This document shows positions 11,071 to 22,815 of a DNA stretch of 64,000 nt, piece by piece. Both the position numbers and the translations under genes were made by a program. Every line of letters begins with the position of its first letter. Within the stretch, counting starts at the first letter, position 1. Source of the DNA: Merluccius polli (taxonomy: Eukaryota > Chordata > Actinopteri > Gadiformes > Merlucciidae); NCBI GenBank assembly GCA_030340625.1, contig JAOPHQ010002921.1:12501-76500 (forward strand), in the 5' to 3' direction. The notes below the pieces were generated by a model, which ran no database searches, had not been told where the DNA came from, and saw only the letters and a program-made list of their open reading frames with translations.

Positions 11071-11494
11071 GGGCCTATTACCCTCGCCCTACACTCTACC
11101 TACTACTAATAGGTAGCCTGTACATTACATTTTGACATAGTTCCTCCTTGCATGTTTAACTAAATGAATGATTAAGCTGGGCTCCTGTTTCAGCGGTCCA
11201 TTGAGCATATCTCTCCACCGCGGTGACCTCATTAAAATAATGATGTCATTCAGCTCAGAGTCGCTCCAAAGTCACGCCCGGAGTCTCGGTCAGACTCCCA
11301 CTTCTCATTTGAAATGATGCGGTAAGTTATAACCTCCAATAATAATACTAATTATAATTGTATAATAGCAATAAACCTTATGCAAAATCAAGATTCATCG
11401 CATGTTTGCGGATATTAGCGTATTCAATAAACCAGATTTTTTGTAATAGAAATTGTTATTTGTAAGCCTATATGTATGTGCCTCTGTATTATTG

Positions 11495-11508
11495 CCGCTA
11501 GATGGCAG
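11495..11508 (+). promoter_or_regulatory. CTCF-like motif, plus orientation
   Basis: CCGCTAGATGGCAG is an excellent match to the CTCF core. It points toward wnt9a, opposite to the motif at 10798, about 700 bp away. Confidence 0.55.
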
Positions 11509-11732
11509 CATTTGGTAATGAAATGTGATCAACAGGGCAAACAGATATGCAACAGGTAACACTGCAACAGGTAGCACTGCAACAGGTAGCACTGCACATA
11601 CATGATGCACTCATACATGATACATGATCATATATGAGGCAAATGGACAGGTTGGGTAATAATAATAATACCAATAATAATTTCAATAGACTACATGGTG
11701 TTTATACATTTTCATTATTCTTATTGTTGTTG

Positions 11733-11773
<41 letters not shown>

Positions 11774-11785
11774 TAGTACACGTTA

Positions 11786-13268
11786 ATGGGCGTAGCTAGT
11801 TTCTCATTGTCAAATGTCGTTTCGCTGTATCTGACATCTGTATGTCAAGCTTTAAATCCTACAGCAGGGAGCATCCTAAAAGAGTGGAACAGCCAAACTA
11901 AAGTCAATTACCATTTCATGCAATACAATGGTTTAATCTATGACATGAGTGATGTCTGACAGAACTATGGTTAAAACAATGATCCCAAACACACACATAG
12001 AAAAGCATACAGGTTGGACCAGAGAGAGAGACAGACAGAGATGACAGAGCTGTTAATTGACTAAGGATTTGAAACCGTTCGCCGCTCGTCATCTGTGTGT
12101 GATTTGAAAAACCTCAGGAGTTGCACATCAAATATAGCAGGACACAACTCCCCCCCACCATCGCTACCAACACCACCCTCACCCACCCCTCAGAGCCTAC
12201 ACCTGGAAACATCTCATCACTTTCCCATAGTTCCCCCTCTGTACTCTTGAACCTCAGCCCCACACCAGCCTCCACTTATCTGCAGGATGGGCATTACCAC
12301 GGGCGTTGACATCCCTATCTCTCGCCTTGCCTCAGTGGCAACACAAGGCTGTGACAAAAAAGGGGGGAGTCTCTGATAAGGTATAGCCATGGCAACTTTC
12401 GGTGAGGTCAGACTTGTCTACACACATGCATACGTCATTTGTTGTGTTTAAGCCGGACACATGTATTCACTTATTATGGCACTTATTTAGGTTTTTTTCA
12501 TGGTCAAAGGTTGATCTATGCGCGGAGGAAGGTGTTGTCGCGGTGTATAGCGCCAAACACAGCCGGCTACAGGCCCTCCAGAAGTCCCGAATGGGCCCGT
12601 AGCAGAAGACTGTGTCCACAGCCCCCGCCTGTTGTCCTGGTTCTGGGTTCATACAGGTCCCTGCTCTTCCATAACACCATTCAGGGGGCCAATCGTATCA
12701 GTGCTGAGGTCACAGAGTTGGGCTTCAGAGGGAGGCAACAGAAAGTCCCTAATCAGCAGTGACAATGGGACTCTAATTTTAGGAAACACCCCTGTCTGTC
12801 ATCTTAGGCCAAAGTCACTTTCATCAGCTGAAGGGGTGGGGAGGTAAGATGAGAGAGAGAGAGAATAAGAAATGTCTCTTCCACTAAACTAGTTTTGTCA
12901 GAAATGAATCATGTCATAGATTAAACCATTGTATTGCATGAAATGGTAATATACTCTAGTTTGGCTGTATGGTTCCCCTCTTTTAGGATGCTCCCTGCTG
13001 TAGGATTTAAAGCTTGACATACAGATGTCAGATACAGCAAAACAACATTTGACAACAGGGAGCACTACTTTACAATCCCCCCATGGGGTACATCAGATAT
13101 CTCATTGTGTAGATTACATACAATACAGAACAGCAGCACAAAATGTGTGTGTGTGAGGTGGTTAAATAGACCGCCTCTCTGTGTATGTGCGTTTGATTGG
13201 ACCGCGTTAGCTGTCAGCTGATAGGCGGCGCATGGCTAGAGTGTCCCGCCAGAACTAGCTACGCCCAT
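11786..13268. mobile_element. Non-autonomous inverted-repeat DNA element, about 1.48 kb
   Basis: The outer 16 bp at 11786-11801 (ATGGGCGTAGCTAGTT) recur exactly as the reverse complement at 13253-13268. Inside, 11805-11948 matches the reverse complement of about 12907-13050 at roughly 90% or better with small indels. The right arm carries about 190 bp between its outer 16-mer and the long arm that the left arm lacks. The middle encodes no transposase. This architecture suggests a foldback or MITE-like DNA transposon remnant. I could not fix a target-site duplication; the left flank is TTA/TTG microsatellite DNA. Confidence 0.7.
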
Positions 13269-13508
13269 ATACCCTTTCTATCCCTATTTTATGAAATGTC
13301 TTCAGCCTCCCTTACTTTTTGTTTTTTGTACTTTTTGTACGGGGTCAGTGTAGGTCGCAATCAAGCGAGAGGGACGGGGTGGGTCTGTGGCAACAGCTGC
13401 TCAGCTGGACTCTGTCTTGTTTCATTAATGCTCTGTTAAGCACTTCATAGCATCCCCCCCCACCCCACCTGCTGGTCAGGTCCCATATACTTTACATCTA
13501 CCGTATCC

Positions 13509-13509
<1 letters not shown>

Positions 13510-13563
<54 letters not shown>

Positions 13564-13577
13564 TCTCTCTCTCTCTC
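13510..13577. repeat. (CT)n array
   Basis: About 65 bp of CT repeat with one CCC interruption, just beyond the inverted-repeat element. Confidence 0.95.
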
Positions 13578-13902
13578 CGTCGTGGAACTGCATACCTGTA
13601 GTTTCCTGGCACACACTTGTTAACACCGCAACGGTTGAGGCTACGGCTGTGTTGTATTTATGTGTGATTGTTGTTTATTGTTGTTAGCATGAGGTCATTC
13701 TGTGAGCACCTCGCTCAAGCCAGGGTGTTTCCCAGGGACCCCGGCAACGGAGAAATGAGAATAAATTAATGTGGCTTCGGGGTGTCGAAGGGACGTAAAA
13801 ATATATTTTTTTCAGTTCATGTGAAGGATATGTAATTCATTTTCAATGAGAAAACAGCTGCAGGCTGGCCACTCAATAATTAAGCAATATCACACGCGAA
13901 GG

Positions 13903-14099
13903 AGTGCTGCTATACTGAATATCAGCCCGGCTGGGATTCGGTCGTAGGTGCAAGGCCGCAGGCCGAGTGCCGAAGATAATCACAGCTGAATTACACACAG
14001 ACAAACATTTCCTGTTAGCGCATATTACTAGACCAGCTGTAAAGTGTAGGGATACATGTATAGTTAAAAGTCCCAGTGCTGTTATACTGAATATCAGCC
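13903..14099. repeat. Repeat copy bounded by 25-bp direct repeats
   Basis: The 25-bp words at 13903-13927 and 14075-14099 differ by one base; both contain TATACTGAATATCAGCC. They bracket 147 bp. The word resembles a dispersed sequence I associate with teleost DNA transposons, but I cannot name the family from sequence alone. Confidence 0.5.
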
Positions 14100-14109
14100 T
14101 CTTGTTCAA

Positions 14110-15302
14110 TCAAATGACTCGGCCTGAACTGACTGTTGTATAATACATGATATATGCTTTAAATAACACTTAAATACTTAAAAGTATTATCTTAATGAAT
14201 ACATAATTTGAGCACAACAATGTTAGTCACAAATGACTATACTACATTTGACAGCAGTGGTAATCCCTAATAATGTAATTTGTGTCGAACACTTTGTTAA
14301 CTGGTTGTGCTCTAGACAGCATATCACTTCGGCAGACTTTCAGGAACAGACAAGCCACTACATGCGCACCTACGAATGGCTCAAGAGTGTCATAACATTT
14401 CACTTAAAAATGTGTAATGGACCACAGGTTACATGCCCCAAATGAAGCACTGGGATTAGATCCCTCCGAGGTGTTTATTGACGGTGGAGTGCTCCTTATC
14501 TTAACGGTAGCTGCCTGCAAACACAAGATACATTCACTTGATACCATGTTGGAAGAGTTCTGTGTAAACCACCGGCCCCGCAGAAACGCACCAAAGCACA
14601 TCGACCGGGATATTGTGTTTCTGGAGAAGGGTTACGTAGAGAGGTAATGTGTGTGTGTGTGTGCGTTGATCCACGTGTGTACACTCCCGTTCCCGATTTC
14701 CCTTTTACTTTGGGTGAGCGACATGTTTGACGATGACGAAGAGGCGGACGAAGAGGAAGAAGACGACGAAGATGTGATGATGGAGACGGCGGCGATGATC
14801 GTACGGACGGTGCCGGTGGCGGACGCCCTTTCACTGCGCACACACACCGCTACGTTACTTTGAACTAACGCCGCTTCATCACGAGAACTTTTAACCCAAC
14901 ACACCCAAAGTACAAAAAAATTTCAAACGAAAACACATCAAAAACAGTAACATTTCCCTGTTCTCGCGCTGCTCCTGGAAGGACCTGGTTCGGTCCTGAA
15001 TCATGATCCATGAGAGATGCTTGCGGGACACCCGACGCCTGAAACAGCAGAGCGGCGCAGACGCATCGTCAGCCTCCAAAACCCAAGCCACAAATTACGT
15101 CTGGTGTATGGAAAAGATCAAGTGGCCCTGGACCGAAGCTGGGATGGTGGTGAAAGCAAAGAGGGCCGGTGGTAAACGGGTTGGGATTGGACGGATACGA
15201 TTTACATTCCTCTCTGGGGAAGTGATACTGAGACAAGGTCAGACCAAGGCTAGTACGCAAGACACGCAGATGACCGAGGATGGAGGAGTTTCTGCTTCTT
15301 CT

Positions 15303-15334
<32 letters not shown>

Positions 15335-17075
15335 CTTCATCTTCGTCTCCTGTTGAAGCTCTTTGGTCTTTGAGTCAAAACGATTGTGGATGGAAACGAG
15401 ACACCCTTGTTGCGTGACAAGTTGCGAGCTAACAACAATGTGTTGCTTTTTTAGGCAAATTAGCCGCTATCAGATGTAGCTGCCGGGACCCACGGAATAA
15501 CAGAAACGAACGGTACATGCGTCAAGGGAGTTTGACTGCGTTTGGCATCGGAGGTTGCCTCTGCTGAGGGAAATATCTGGAAGTCCATCAATGTCCTGCA
15601 GCACATTCCATCGCATTTCAATAGTCTGTGCACAGAAGTGCTCCCAACCTCAGTACCCAGAGGAACCTCATTGTAATTGCAAAGAAATGTTACACTACAG
15701 GCTAACACTGCTAATCCAGTCTGAGTATTCTGGTCACACAAGGAGTTGGAACAAAGTTCTGCCTTAACCAACTGGCCGCGGTGTACCTACGCTTTTTTTT
15801 TTTTTTTTTTTTCGAGGCTTGACTTTCTCAGGATATCCGTCCGAATATCTGTTTCATCGCCATCCTTAAATTTAACAGTCCTTCAAAGCGAAACCACAAA
15901 AAAGGACACGTACATTTTTTTCCTTCCTCTTCGCCTTTCAAGAGAGAGAAGAGGAGAAAAACAGAGACCAGCTTGGAAGGTTGGAGGCTGTATGGCACCA
16001 CATCCCCCATTGGGAAGCCAGAGACTCTTGACAGCGAAAAAGAGATTAGTGTCCATTACCTAACATAAAAACTCAGCTACCACCTACATGTATGACAGAC
16101 ATCACAGGAACCCTTCAAACACCCTGTTTCAAAACCAAAAACAACAACAAAAACACGCTTTTTTGCTTTTGTCTGAGGAGAATGAAACAAGCACTGTTTT
16201 TCCCCCAATTTGCCTGGTATGAGAAAAGTTGGTGACTGTTTAAGTAGGGTGTGGGAATCACTTATCCCACTCCAGAGACATGCAGGACCAGTGGGGTATT
16301 GCTGGGGATTAGTGTCCATTCTTGTCATGTACTGACAAACCCTCCAGCTGATCTCCTTAAAACCAGGTGTTATTAAGAAGCAGGGCCCTTACTGGGGGGC
16401 CCCTTGTCCGATATAGGGGTTTAACTCACTGCACTTTAGAAATGACCGATTTTACAGCAGCAGAAGAAGAAAGTGCATTCTTTTGACTTTGGCTAAATTA
16501 TCATGGGAACATATTACATTTTCTATGCAGAAAAGCATAACGTAGCAAATCGGGAAGTTCAAACAAAACGATAAATATGCGTTATCGCCACATCTTACAT
16601 ATTTGACGGTTCAATATCCTGACGCAGCGCCGCGAGCTAACCTGTCATGGTAACTCGCGCTCAACGCTAGCTTGTGACCGCACGCAACGGCAATGCTAAG
16701 AAAATGCGTAATCTCCGCGAGAGAGGTCATAGGCTCAAAACTCAAACGTGAAACGCACCACAATAATCATCTAACTCACCCACCACCGCGATGGCAGAAG
16801 GAAGAGGACACGTTACGCCTATTTAACCAGCCATTCAATGGAGAAAAAAACAACTAACTTTCACTTTACAAAGCTTCTCGGGGGCCTTGATGTTGATGGC
16901 TGTGATCTGCGCTGAATAGGCCTGATATTGCTCGACACTGGTAATGAATGAGTCCAGCTCAAAAGGCCCTGGCAGGAGAGAGCTCTGTGGGTGAAACTAA
17001 AGAGAAGACTGGATCTCTCCCAAGTTCAGATACCTCTTTCTTTATGTGCCAAAGGGCAAGGTGTGTGCGCATGTG

Positions 17076-17107
<32 letters not shown>

Positions 17108-17111
17108 TGTG

Positions 17112-17158
<47 letters not shown>

Positions 17159-18359
17159 GTGAGTGAAAGTTGCTGGCCAGGAGCTGGAACATTGATAAGT
17201 GTTTACATTAGTAAAGCCGGATTCTCCCTCTTTTACAGAGAGAGAGACATCTCTGCAGTCTAATAGCCGAACCGACGTGAAGATAGGCTGTTAACAGAAA
17301 AAAAAGAAAAAAAAAGCAAATCAAATAGATAGGCTTCATTGTATGAATATTATTCAGCCCTATAAATACTATGGATGCTCAAAATCAGTCCTGATTCTGT
17401 ATATGTTCGTTTTATGACTTGTATGCTTTGGTTGTCTGATCTATATTATGGTGATATATGACAACAACAATCACATGATGATGTTTGTGGATTTGCTGTT
17501 GAGACATGAGAGAATGCGATGCGTGGGTCCCATTCTTGTTTCCCGTCCCAATCCCTGTGCTCTTTGTCAACTCCATTTTGTTTTTTTCATTATTTATTTA
17601 ATGAATGTGTTCCTAAGCATATTAGAAAAGTGGTTATTTCATGAGAAGTGGCCTGTGTTTAGACAGCAATCCCATCATTTAAAAGATTATACAAAATGAG
17701 AGTGATGATACGAACTAAAGGACTACACAATCCTATTCCTATTCACTGATTTTTCAGTAGCTACAGTATATAAAAGTGATCAAAGAAAAAGCAATCATAG
17801 TAATCATTGATGATATGCCTAGCCTTATTTTGGACCACTGCAGACACTTACTCATTGCATACACTTGTGTGTGTGTCTGTGTGTTGAAAGAGTTCAAAAT
17901 ACCTGCAAGGATGATTCATCTAATTGACCTGGTTGATTTATGCTTCTCGTGATGAAATTGTGCTCAGTGATTAAAGGTTTCATTTGAGTGAAATAGCCCG
18001 CAGATATGATTGCTGACAAATTTTGCATGTGGCATTGTGAACGGCATGTGAACCCCCAGTCAGTGCGTGTGATGACTGCTGAACTGATCATTGTGTCAAA
18101 GACGACAAGACTAGACTGATATTTAACTTCGGCGGCCAATCGTTAACCCAAATAATCTGGCCATATTCTGGGAGCACAAAAAAAAGAAATAGCCACTAAA
18201 GGCATAAATGCATCATATAGCCTATCTTACGTATATTTCATATACAGTGTGCAATATTGAAAGGCATAATAAAGTCGCGGTGCTGCCATTGGGAATGAAC
18301 GCAGCCTGAACGGACGATAGCAGTGAATCAGTTGAGGCGCATATCCCGATCACCAACCT
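14110..18359. other. Intergenic region, wnt9a-proximal half
   Basis: No gene is recognised. It includes an acidic low-complexity stretch near 14720-14780, a (CT)n array (15303-15334), a T20 run (15793-15812) and a long (TG)n array (17073-17156). Open frames of 60-117 codons here have no recognisable domain and are treated as chance. Confidence 0.65.
17073..17156. repeat. (TG)n array
   Basis: About 84 bp of TG with CG interruptions in the first half, about 1.4 kb upstream of the wnt9a promoter. It is Z-DNA prone. Confidence 0.95.
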
Positions 18360-18367
18360 CCCCCCCC

Positions 18368-18402
<35 letters not shown>

Positions 18403-18421
18403 CCTCTCTCTCCCTCTCCCT
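18360..18421. repeat. C19 plus (TC)n tract upstream of the wnt9a promoter
   Basis: A purely pyrimidine stretch of about 60 bp (C19 then TC/CCCTC) ends about 50 bp upstream of the wnt9a TATA-like element. Such tracts can form triplex (H-DNA) structures or bind GAGA-type factors. Confidence 0.9.
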
Positions 18422-18469
18422 CCACTTGCGCTCTACGCTAATGGGAGGAGCGCAGATCTCTCCACTCAG

Positions 18470-18476
18470 TATAAGA
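18470..18476 (+). promoter_or_regulatory. Candidate wnt9a TATA element
   Basis: TATAAGA lies 84 bp upstream of the wnt9a start codon. A start site near 18500 would give a leader of about 54 nt. It sits just downstream of the pyrimidine tract. The position is right but the start site is not proven. Confidence 0.45.
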
Positions 18477-18527
18477 GGTGCTGAACGTCCAACAAGGGAT
18501 TTTACACAGCTACTGAGGAGCAACGAA

Positions 18528-18602
18528 ATGATCTGCCCCAGAGCCGCAGCAAAATGCTGGATGGACACCTACTCCTGGGATGGTTATCGTTCACAGTCAT
18601 AG
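18528..18602 (+). other. Upstream ORF overlapping the wnt9a start
   Basis: An ATG at 18528 with G at -3 and A at +4 opens a 24-codon frame (stop TAG at 18600-18602) that is out of frame with wnt9a and overlaps its first 49 coding bases. If the transcript starts near 18500, scanning ribosomes meet this ATG first. The peptide has no recognisable function; any effect would be on wnt9a translation. Confidence 0.6.
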
Positions 18603-18645
18603 TGTATCTTCTCCACTTGCCCGGACCGACCACAGCATATTTCGG
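18554..18645 (+). CDS. wnt9a: wnt9a coding exon 1 (signal peptide)
   Basis: The 92-nt coding part encodes MLDGHLLLGWL, a hydrophobic core and AYFG, ending GG|gtaagg. MLDG at the start and YFG before the first junction are both Wnt9a features and fix the start choice. The ATG has A at -3. The earlier ATG at 18528 is in another frame. Confidence 0.92.
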
Positions 18646-20900
18646 GTAAGGATGAGACGCACTTATGGCCAATATCTCTCATTGCCAATCACAATGCAAG
18701 CTCCAAAAAAACAAAACTATTTGGCTCAAGGTTCAAGTAGTTGCTTTTCATTGAAACGAAACAGTAGGCATGGCCTATTTTCACGTGACTTTTCGTAAAA
18801 CTGTTTATTGGTGTTTTTTGCAGTTTGTCTATTCCTGAGCGTAAAACGTAATTGCGCTCATGTCCGTGCGTAAATTGCGTGCGCCGGCTCGCGGCAGGGG
18901 GGGGGGGGGGTAACAGCAGGTTGCTTTGCAATAACCTTGGCGAACAAGTTTTTGATTTGACGGTTTTTTTCTAAACAGCAATATCAGCACACAGCCAACG
19001 GCAGTCTTAATTAGTGTGTGTGCAGAAGGCGTTGAACGTCATATAGTGGAGGTTATAACCGGGGCTGTGTTGGTGCTATGGACTCCACTATATACTGGAT
19101 CCAGCCCCAGGAGTGTAAATGCTTGCAGACAGCTTCTGGCAGGTTCCCATTAGTGTCCAAAGAAAAGTTGACTGGACTACTTTGCAGACAGGTGGGCCAA
19201 AGCCCACCATAACTGGCATCGCTTGAATGGCAGGTAGTGGTCTCGTGATTATTTGGATGAGACACTTGTAATATCATATTCGCAGTCGACTCTGAAAACA
19301 GACATGGAGCAAAAGGTGAGTTTAGGCTTGGGTCTCAACAGCTGGAAACAATAAAGCAATCCGACTGACTGAACTGGTGGCCGAAACGTCTGCTCAGCTT
19401 GCACAGAAAAATTCCCCCATCCAGCACAAACATCAAAGAAGAATCCGGCCAGGGTTTTTTGAAACTCCCACCAAGTTTTAAAACAGTTTTAGCATGTGTT
19501 AAGAAATTGATCTAGAAAAGTTTTCTAATTCATACACTATATCAACGATGTTTAACTGCAGTGAATGTGTGTGTACTCGTATAAAGTAAGTAATTCCCTG
19601 ACAACGCCTATGATTTGCGTTGCAGCAAACTGTACAACCACCACATTATGGCTGAGGACACGGCCGCCTGTCAATTTGGATCAATTTGACTCTGGAGTTG
19701 TACAAGTGTATTGCCAAATTATAAGCCCCCAAAGTCCTCTCCAGCGGAGACAGCCTGTCAGGGGGTGCGAAGCGGGCGTGATTCAGCTGAAATCACACTT
19801 TCTCTCCCCTCTCCAAAATACAGTATCCAGTTCTAGTGAAAACAAACAACAATGATCATATCGTTCTTCCTCCGGCGCTGATACGCCGCCGTGCTCACAA
19901 CCCCACGCGCTACAATAACACGTTAGCACGGATCGTGTCTCTGGGATTCGCGGAGCATTTCCAATAGCTCACATTTTGCCGTTCACTGTAATTACCGCTC
20001 GAGCGTCCCTCATAAAAATCACACTTTTTTGGCTTTGTAATTGACAACGCTTGGGAGCAGAGGCGCGGGTGGGACGTGATGAACGTGGATCTCCCCCTGC
20101 GCCGCCCCCCCCCCCCCCCCCCCCCCCCCCACCAGTGTCTTTGTGTGTTGATAGATGTTATGGGTGCACTCAGTGGCTTCCTGAAGTCTATATGCTGTAA
20201 CGTGATGAGAGCCCTGGAGACATTCCAGCAGAGTCAAACTGCTAATGGCAGGTATTAGAGTTGTACATGTTCCAAGAGTGTTAGGTGATAAGGGGTGTTG
20301 TTACTGTTGGCGTCTTTGCTGAGGAGTAGTGCAACCCCCCCCCCCCACACACACACACATACACACACACACACACACATACATACACACACCCCTCCAT
20401 TAGCTGTATATTATAAAGCAATAAACTGTGTATCCGAGACCTTTCAAGGCTGCTAAATTGGGTTTTTGTCTTTTAGGGAGATTTATGATGGGTCTTGTGG
20501 GTGTAAAGGTACATGGGAGACCTTTTAAAGAGGATTGACCGAGCGCTAAAGAGCCAAATATAGCCATAATAGAAAAACTGCTTCCACCAAATAATCCAGT
20601 CCTGGCTAGACCAAACAGAGACATGGAATTGTTGACCAAATCTGTCAGCTGTTGGGGTTAATGTTCTGCCTTCGGGTGTTTTAATGAAGTTTTGCCATTA
20701 ATGTATTGAGAGTGGGTTAGACCAACACAGGACACTTGCTGGTGCTTTGACATTGCACAGACCTGCTATGATTCCTCAACAAAAAAAATAAGTTTCTGCC
20801 CAATTTCAATGAAACGTCATCAACTATAAAACTCACACGAGTATCAAATGCCCTCTCTTGCTCTCTCGTTCTCGCTCTCTCACTTACTTTCTCTCTTTTT

Positions 20901-20933
<33 letters not shown>

Positions 20934-22784
20934 GGCTTTCCCTCGTCTTGTCCAAGTGGAGTGTAATCCTCTACCAGTGTCACCCTTGGCACCCAGTATG
21001 CATTAAAGCTGATGTGCCAAACTGGTACTGGCATAGAGTCTAATGTCTCTAACGGTAATATGCATTCGCTCACTCGTTTCGCACTTCACATTCAATTCCT
21101 CGGCCATTCTGTTTTCTATCTTTGGCCTCTGTTGTGCAAAAGACATGGTATTACAATACCCCAGATGTATTATTCTGTGGGCTAGCAGGCCAGGGGTGGA
21201 GGTGAGGTGGGGTGGGGGGTCAGTTGGGTGGGGTGGGGTTTGGGGTTGGGGGATATGAATAAGTGTCAATGAATGATTTAGCCCTGCAGCTGAAGAACAT
21301 GAGACACACTCCAAAGACCTTGCCCAGGTGACATAGATACACGCGAAAATGTTACGGCCCCTGTGGCCAACTTCCCAGGAATTGGACACCACTGACACGA
21401 CGAGGACGACAACAGAGTGGACCGCGTGCTCACGCCAAACCTGCTCAGATCTACAGACTATGTAGCGGGAGGCATCCTGGGGCCTCCTGGGCACTGATTT
21501 ACTTTAAAATAGACGGTCAATGTTGCATACCCAATTTCCAAGTGTGCGGTGGGAGCATGAATGTAACGTAAACACAATCCCCGTTGCCCATAGTCTGCAG
21601 CGCGGAGGGCGGGGTGGGATTCCTAGCGTAGTCAAGCGCCCGCTTAAATTGTGATCCTTCGCCACAAGAATGCAAGTGCTCATTTCCCCCCCCCCCTTTC
21701 AGCCTGTTGTGGCAGGTGCTGGTCCTCGCTGGATCCATTATCATTAAGAGTCCCAATCGGAGGTGTATCGAGTTTTCACTGCCATGGTCTTGATAGGTTG
21801 CAGTTTAGGGATGTTTGTCTTCCGGGAACCTGTCAAAGAGAAGGATGGAAATTATTGGTTGGATTCGTTGTCCACCCCCAACTCCCACCCCTCATTAGGA
21901 CTCGCGTTGAGGCGTTTAGGAATGCCGTCTTTAAACGATTTAATTAATTTAGGAGTGTTGGTGTATTGCGCATGTCATTTTGTGGTCTTGTAAACTGCGC
22001 TGCCTGCCAGCCCTCACACCAAGCCCTGAGTTTGTTTTTGGTTCATTTCATGTGCGACATATACAGGAAGGCTGCCCACAGCCTTGCAGCAGGGCTTTAC
22101 CAAACACTAAGGCAGCAGCACATTAGCCGGATAAAAAGGCACATGGAGGTTTGCTGTCATGCTTTGTACTGGATACTTGATTATTGCAACGTCCTTAAGC
22201 ACCATGTCATTACTTAATTTGGGGCCTGTGACATGATGCCCTTTCATTCGGTATATAAACCCCATTAGGCGAGGCAACACGCCAAAAACAACACACGCAA
22301 CAAATGGGATGTGTGTAAATTTACTTTGGGTAGAGCAAATGTTCCCTTTGATAAAGTGAAAGATATGTAATCATATCCATTGAAGTACTTCCTGGTGTTA
22401 ATAACCCCAAAGGTGGCCTCGCTAAAACGCCTCGCTTTTTCCGCCATCTCTCGTGTGCTCACACTAGTACGGCGCAGACGCAACATCGCCACGGCGATAG
22501 TGGCCCCGTGTAAACATTCCCTTTGGTTCCTTCAGCGCCTCCTCCTCCCGTTTTGTCTCTTGTTCCTCCGGCTCATGTGCGTGCGGCCGACCATCGCCGC
22601 GGTTTGGTGGAGCGCTGCCGAGTGATTACCACTCATTAGGAGCAGCTGAGTTAACGTGGACCTCGGCTGCCGAGGCCTGGCAGACGGCGGTGGTGGCAGG
22701 CGTCTCATTACCGGGGCCTTAAGGACTGATTAGCCGTGACGTGCTGCAGGGCGGGGAGCACCACTGGAGAGAAAGAGTTGGGGG

Positions 22785-22815
<31 letters not shown>

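Larger units (their letters stand above)
8933..11785. other. Intergenic region, wnt3a-proximal half
   Basis: No gene is recognised. Next to the wnt3a promoter there are G14 (9045-9058), (TG)n (9187-9239) and GA tracts, then AT-rich unique sequence with recurrent AGGCCTA/TAGCCTA words, a (TC)n array (9991-10025), two CTCF-like motifs (10798 and 11495), a palindromic (TATAA)n array (11020-11070) and a TTG/TTA array (11725-11770). Confidence 0.7.

Noticed and set aside
11776..13275. A target-site duplication around the inverted-repeat element
   Set aside because: The flanks (TTA on the left, ATA on the right) do not give a convincing duplication, so I claim none.
17779..17785. TCF/LEF site (ATCAAAG) upstream of wnt9a, with similar words near 1625 and 9104, as Wnt autoregulation
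   Set aside because: Single 7-bp matches scattered over kilobases are expected by chance and do not cluster.
21003..21494. A 163-codon minus-strand open frame in wnt9a intron 1
   Set aside because: Composition is patchy, one half is Pro/His-rich from a repeat, and there is no recognisable family.
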